Source of the DNA: Phorcus lineatus
Taxonomy: Eukaryota > Mollusca > Gastropoda > Trochida > Trochidae
Reading direction: 5' to 3'
Assembly: GCA_921293015.1 (NCBI GenBank)
Contig: OV121081.1
Coordinates: forward strand, 27,903,158 to 27,967,157
DNA length: 64,000 nt
The notes below the pieces were generated by a model. It was not told where the DNA came from, did no database searches, and worked only from the letters and a program-made list of their open reading frames with translations. Positions within the stretch are counted from its first letter, which is position 1. Every line of letters starts with the position of its first letter. The translations under genes and the position numbers were made by a program. Shown piece by piece: positions 60,501 through 64,000 of the stretch.

Positions 60501-63433
60501 AAATTTCCTCAGAAGAAGATATTCCACGGATAAGTCGACATTACGTTATACAGGTAGATATTTGCATTTATTTATATGACATGAAAAACCAATGATGAAC
60601 TTTGAATTTATTCACCTTGCCAAGAGATTCTGACAAAAAGGCATAGGTGGTAAGAAAAAAGGATGGATTTATGAAAAATTGACTTTTATTGACGTTAAAT
60701 CTCTGCTCTCAAGATTTCTCTGATAAAAGTTGCATATAATATACATAATAACGCATAATATTATGTGTATTGCATGTTTTTTTATCTTGCAGGACGGTAT
60801 TGGCAAGGTGTTATGCCTTGTTCTCCAAGATAAGAGCAAATATGAGCACGATGTTGATGGTTTAGAAAATATAACAAACGGGCTTGTCTCTAATTTGAAA
60901 CCGGGTGAAAGTGTAAGTTACACCAAAAGAATATATCAATCAGTCATTACCTTTGCAATTTGACAAATATATGTGTATATTCTATGTTTATATATTTGAA
61001 TATTCTTTCTCTTTACTTGCACTCTTGTAGAGTTAAGATGTTTGGATGTTACTCCTGAAGTCTGTTTAGCCAGTTCTTGCAGTGTTGATTTTAACACTAT
61101 TTTTGACTAGATAAACGAGCACTTTATTGTTGCAGCTTTTCAAAGTCGATTCTCTCTGTATAAGAAAATATGGAAAACCATTACAAAATGTCAATACATA
61201 GGAAAGGTCCCATCGGCTTTTATGTCTTTCATACCATTTATTTATTTCTAGTTGATGCTCGCAGTTGTCATAATTCCTTTCCTTTAGGCCATGACCTTTC
61301 AACACTGAATACATTATCTTTGACTATTGGTGTTTCAATGAGATCAAGTGATTTCAATTCTTAACGAATCCAGTATATTTACATATCGGAATTACTCCAT
61401 CACAGAGACAGATCGTCGAAGGGGTGCTTGAGAAACTGAAACATCACACAGAAGAACCCGACCCTGTAGCTTTTGATAACGTGTTTGAGAACAAAACCTT
61501 GCCTGCTCTTGGGAGTAGAGTTATCCGTGGACCGGACTGGAAGTGGGGCGATCAAGACCACAATGGATTAGGGACCATCATTAACCATGATAAGACAGAC
61601 AGTTTGTATTATTTACTAGAAATACACAGACTATTCCATTCGGTTATATCACCAGTTATTGCAAGTCTAGTACGACAGTATTCTCAAAGAGGGACAAATA
61701 GTGTTTTAAAGAACATATCTAATAGTCAGAAAGTTTACAAAACATGAGAGACTCGACAGAAATTAAAATAAGGGGACTGAATAATATACCATTGGCCATC
61801 AATTGATATAACTATCGTTTGTCACAGCTTTTGAAATACGACACGTCATCAAAAAAGGATATACACTATTGTAATGTTGACATTATGACATGAAAGCGAG
61901 GCTGCGTCCACAATAGAAATGGACTGATCGTTTTCGATGGGCTAATTAGTGTTCCTAGCAATGCATCACACTGCAATTAATTAGCTTGAGTCGTTAACGA
62001 TGACTCTCATTTCTATAGGGACGCAACTTCATTTTGATGTTGACATCTCAGTTTGAAAGTCATTTGATCTAACAATAAATCTATGTATTTGTTAAATCTA
62101 GAATGGTTGTGGGTGGAGTGGGATGGAGGTGGCAGGAACCGGTACAACTATACCCCTGAGAACGGGTATGATGTGCTGCTAGTGGACACACCCAGAGAAC
62201 CTACCCCGGGTGGATTAGAGGTCGGCGTTAGAGTTGAACGAGGTAACAATCTGCTGACAAATAGACATTCCAAAGGTCAAATGTTGATCATATGGAGAGG
62301 AAATTCTCTCCCGACCATGGTTTTACAAATAACAAGTCCAAGTGACAATTTAAGATCCCGTCTCCTATCTCGACTTAACTTTTTCCGAAATATGCCTTGA
62401 CTAACCATTCTTGAAGAAAATTTAAGGCCTTTTCAGATGTTTTTTAATATATCAGTATGGCATTTTTGTTGACGTGATCAAAATTCCTATAATACACAAA
62501 CACGTACATGAAACTGAAATATATTTCAAAGAAAAATAGATAAGAAGATATAAAGAAAATGGTTATTTTAAATTATAAATCATAAGCATTAAATATGACG
62601 ATTATATATACGTTTTCATGAGGCACATTTCACCACACTCATTCATTCTGATCGTTCTTTCTAATTTCGATTTTGCTTAAACCCATCGATTTTCCCTTAA
62701 ATACAAAGGATGATATTACATGGCGTATATTTTATGATACAAAAATATAATAAATTATTGAATCAAAGCTATTTTTTACCACATGGACGTATTCAGGACC
62801 AGACTGGCATCACGGTGATGAAGATGGAGGGGTAGGATATTCGGGAGTCGTCATAAGGAAATATGGACAGACTCAAGTCAAGGTACCGGAAGGTTGCGCT
62901 CTGTCGCAAGAATGCTTTTATTGAAGAACGAACACCGCCTTAATGTTACTTAATAGGTTCTTGATTGACATTTAGAATTTGGTAGTTATGATTACAGAGT
63001 TTCAACTTCCTTCAAATATATGGAAGAATATATGTTCTTCATATCTACCTAACTTTTCAACATAACGACCATAGGTTATTTCTTGCTTCTTTATCAGGTG
63101 AATTATAATTGCTTTTATCCTGATAAAAGGAGAAATAACTAGCCAAGACACATTGTAAAGATTTTAAAGATAACTAATTTTTTTCTAATAAAGGTAGTTT
63201 TTCAGTTCTATGAGTCCTGTAACAGATCGCACACTCTGGAAGTGTTGTAATAATCTTAACCCATTGTCTGCATACAACTTATTATATCTCACAAATGCAG
63301 AGACAAGTCTTGTATTGAAATTCAATGTCTAAGAAAACACGCCCTTTTTAAGGTCCGATGGGGCAATGGAAGGTTCAAAGACTATAACTTCGGAGGAAAT
63401 GGGAAATACGAGATTTCATGTTGGTGGGTATAA
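47780..63433 (+). CDS. Gene C: VWA and twin MIB/HERC2 domain protein, about 758 aa
   Basis: Eighteen coding exons: 47780-47906, 48306-48711, 50948-50991, 51374-51542, 52880-52951, 54478-54563, 55092-55220, 56393-56509, 57978-58100, 59037-59108, 59363-59478 (or 59499), 59717-59818, 60464-60553, 60793-60912, 61406-61601, 62102-62242, 62797-62882, 63353-63433. All phases agree. Residues 1-345 are not recognised. A VWA domain (about 352-590) carries DSSDS, 'GRTPLHES' and 'IIFITDGKPTD', so all MIDAS groups are present. MIB/HERC2 domains lie at about 627-685 and 695-757. No signal peptide, transmembrane helix, RING or ankyrin repeat is seen, so it is probably intracellular. MIB/HERC2 domains in Mind bomb and HERC2 bind substrates for ubiquitination; an adaptor role here is inference. 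The ATG is preceded by an acceptor at 47705-47706, implying an upstream noncoding exon. Confidence 0.85.
48870..50420 (+). repeat. 31-base minisatellite in gene C intron 2
   Basis: A degenerate array fills most of the 48712-50947 intron. The best part (about 49500-49950) repeats 'gtaagtatttgaaggtagaa' + 'gatatcataaa', a 31-base unit. A second subfamily (about 50160-50400) repeats 'tagaaggggacatcataaaa' + 'taaatagttga', also 31 bases. Several minus-strand ORFs here come only from the repeat. Confidence 0.95.
51900..52060. repeat. Repeat segment with CRE-like sites in gene C intron 4
   Basis: Perfect TGACGTCA octamers lie at 52007-52014 and 52050-52057, with TGACGTCC between them. The segment resembles the TGACGTCA-bearing flanks of foldbacks F1-F3, though a long hairpin is not obvious here. 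Confidence 0.5.
52350..52551 (+). repeat. Dispersed repeat R, plus copy in gene C intron 4
   Basis: It is the inverted partner of 44850-45085, with shared blocks such as 'gctgcactcaaaacacga' and 'gtgatagagactggt'. It is diverged, so not a recent duplicate. Confidence 0.8.
53466..53683. mobile_element. Foldback MITE with tRNA-like arms in gene C intron 5
   Basis: A large palindrome. Outer arms 'gtctgattaaaatcgaccgtg' and 'cacggtcgattttaatcagac' are perfect complements. The core 'ctgtcctctcc' pairs with 'ggagaggacag' around the loop 'aaaaattgt'. Next to the core each arm carries a B-box-like stretch ('cgttcgagtcccgc' on plus, its counterpart 'gagattcgaacg' on the other arm). It looks like an inverted dimer of a tRNA-like unit. 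Confidence 0.8.
54733..54870 (+). repeat. Tandem repeat of 'ctctagttgatagttttaac'
   Basis: Two copies of a longer unit, each made of 'acctctagttgatagttttaac' and 'cacctttagttgatagttataac'-type halves, in gene C intron 6, with a degraded third copy after them. Confidence 0.85.
55420..56280 (-). mobile_element. 5'-truncated non-LTR retrotransposon (LINE), minus
   Basis: Minus-strand frames at 56239-56021 and 55989-55624 read like the end of a LINE reverse transcriptase ('APILLYGSEIWGHSY..HIEKIQ', then 'CYDMLKQQDDHG', 'LLLFRTGFSYV'). They are in different frames, so the copy is broken. It ends with a (TTC)n tail at 55421-55438 (GAA on plus). It lies in gene C intron 7. Confidence 0.75.
56393..60912 (+). 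CDS. Gene C VWA domain (exons 8-14)
   Basis: Exon 8 opens with 'SLCTVLCLDSSDSMKG', strand 1 and the DxSxS MIDAS motif. Exon 10 gives 'GRTPLHES', the MIDAS Thr region. Exon 11 gives 'RIIFITDGKPTD', the MIDAS Asp. Exons 12-14 complete the alternating strand/helix fold ('WIPVGDANKQFLRSIAQLC', 'GKVLCLVLQDKSKY'). All metal-binding positions are kept, so divalent-cation ligand binding is expected. The exon 11 donor is uncertain: GTGAAC after 59478 and GTATAT after 59499 are both phase 0. Confidence 0.85.
56560..57187 (+). mobile_element. 5'-truncated LINE, plus strand
   Basis: The frame to 56990 reads 'WLSGIKSLLYELGFGHVW', then 'LRTSTHRLMIEVCRY', 'CDYCKGQG' and 'EDEYHFMLICSNY'. This is the Cys/His-containing C-terminal region usual in LINE ORF2. 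The copy ends in (TTC)n at about 57160-57187. Both LINE copies share the (TTC)n tail and the 'LL...GF..V' block, so they look related. It lies in gene C intron 8. Confidence 0.85.
57479..57508 (+). repeat. 30-base poly(C) run
   Basis: Thirty uninterrupted C in gene C intron 8, followed by 'tctcccctcccac'. The length may not be exact in the assembly. Confidence 0.95.
61406..63433 (+). CDS. Gene C twin MIB/HERC2 domains (exons 15-18)
   Basis: Domain 1: 'GSRVIRGPDWKWGDQDHNG' with 'GTIINHDKTD' in exon 15, then 'WLWVEWDGGGRNRYNYTPEN' and 'GYDVLLV' in exon 16. Domain 2: 'GVRVERGPDWHHGDEDGGVG' across exons 16-17, then 'VRWGNGRFKDYNFGGNGKYE' in exon 18. Both keep the R-G-P-D-W..GD.DG start and the W-(D/N)-(N/G)-G...Y/N..G..G-Y core. 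Each domain is split by an intron at the same place, before the 'V.W.(D/N)G' strand (K/W junction in one, K/V in the other). The frame stops at TAA 63431-63433, only seven residues after 'GKYE'. AATAAA at 63938-63943 could be the polyadenylation signal. Confidence 0.9.
61900..62029. mobile_element. Small MITE in gene C intron 15
   Basis: Inverted ends 'ctgcgtccacaatagaaatg' (left) and 'catttctatagggacgcaac' (right) enclose about 90 bases. No coding content. It lies between the two halves of MIB/HERC2 domain 1. Confidence 0.75.
63072..63142. repeat. Hairpin in the last intron of gene C
   Basis: 'gttatttctt..ctttatcagg' pairs with 'cctgataaaaggagaaataac'. The stem is about 25 bases with small bulges. 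It may be a tiny foldback element. Confidence 0.65.
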
Positions 63434-64000
63434 ACGACATTATCTTATTCACATCTTGAGGACTCAAAGTCATTGTCTCAAGGCAAATTGTAATGCATGC
63501 CGGACAAATAGTTCACCACTCACTGAATATCCAATTTAAAGAGCTAATAGCTTACCTTTTTTCAAATACTAAAATAACAAAAAGGTGGTTAACTCAATGA
63601 AGAATGCGTCTGTCATAAGTATCGGCGCTACAATTACTAGATTTCCGGTGTTTCACACTCGTGATGGTATTGCACTTGATTCGGTACCTCATCGATCTGA
63701 AACGTCTTACGCCAATAAGCTACTTCATCCAAAACTGTAAAACGGGCATACAAATGAAAATCTTTTCAAGCGCGACAGGAAATATTTGTGTAAGTGATCA
63801 GATTTTGTTCGTGAAGAATAATTAGTTCAGTTTAGTTGCCTTACAATGAGACTATGACTTTAAAAGAAATGGTAACCTTAATTGACATTTTAAAATTGTA
63901 TGCAAGGAAGCATACACAATATGGCTTTCATTAAACTAATAAACAGTTAAGTTGCCTTACAAAAATGAGACTATGACTTTAATATTTCTTAATAGTCAGC
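63434..64000 (+). other. Probable gene C 3' UTR and flank
   Basis: No coding after the stop. AATAAA lies at 63938-63943. A short stretch 'tgccttacaa..atgagactatgactttaa' occurs twice (about 63838-63862 and 63953-63982), a local duplication. Confidence 0.4.

Overview
The window reads as a piece of an animal nuclear genome. It is AT-rich, has long introns with GT/AG ends, and carries many short mobile elements and microsatellites. tRNA-derived SINEs, foldback and piggyBac-like MITEs, a lineage-type VWA + MIB/HERC2 protein and a membrane collagen/EGF protein together suggest a lophotrochozoan, most likely a bivalve mollusc. That placement is inference from gene and repeat style only; no species marker was seen. 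There are no prokaryotic operons, CRISPR arrays or convincing functional tRNA or rRNA genes.

Layout. 1-15.5 kb: no gene found, only repeats (SINE pieces, GA/GATA microsatellite, foldback elements with CRE-like TGACGTCA sites, an odd hairpin/TATAAT array). 15.56-30.19 kb (+): gene A, 12 coding exons, 765 aa, a predicted type I membrane protein with a signal peptide, two tandem copies of an unrecognised Cys-containing domain, about 54 Gly-X-Y collagen triplets, EGF-like modules, one transmembrane helix and a short cytoplasmic tail. Its first intron holds a nested transposon: a piggyBac-like MITE split by about 3.5 kb that itself contains a hAT element. 30.2-34.5 kb: 3' UTR of gene A and intergenic DNA. 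34.5-41.2 kb (-): gene B, 10 coding exons, about 349 aa, not recognised, with a TATA box and small upstream ORFs. 41.3-47.7 kb: intergenic, with foldback and dispersed repeats. 47.78-63.43 kb (+): gene C, 18 coding exons, about 758 aa, with a long unrecognised N-terminal region, a VWA domain with a complete MIDAS, and two MIB/HERC2 domains but no RING or ankyrin repeats.

All three gene models were built by hand. Each junction was checked for GT/AG ends and matching codon phase, and each total coding length is divisible by three. A and B are convergent; B and C are divergent. Nothing in the sequence shows that the three act together. Gene A points to a cell-surface or matrix role. Gene C points to an intracellular protein-protein or ubiquitin-related role, because MIB/HERC2 domains are otherwise known from ubiquitin ligases. 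Gene B has no assignable role.
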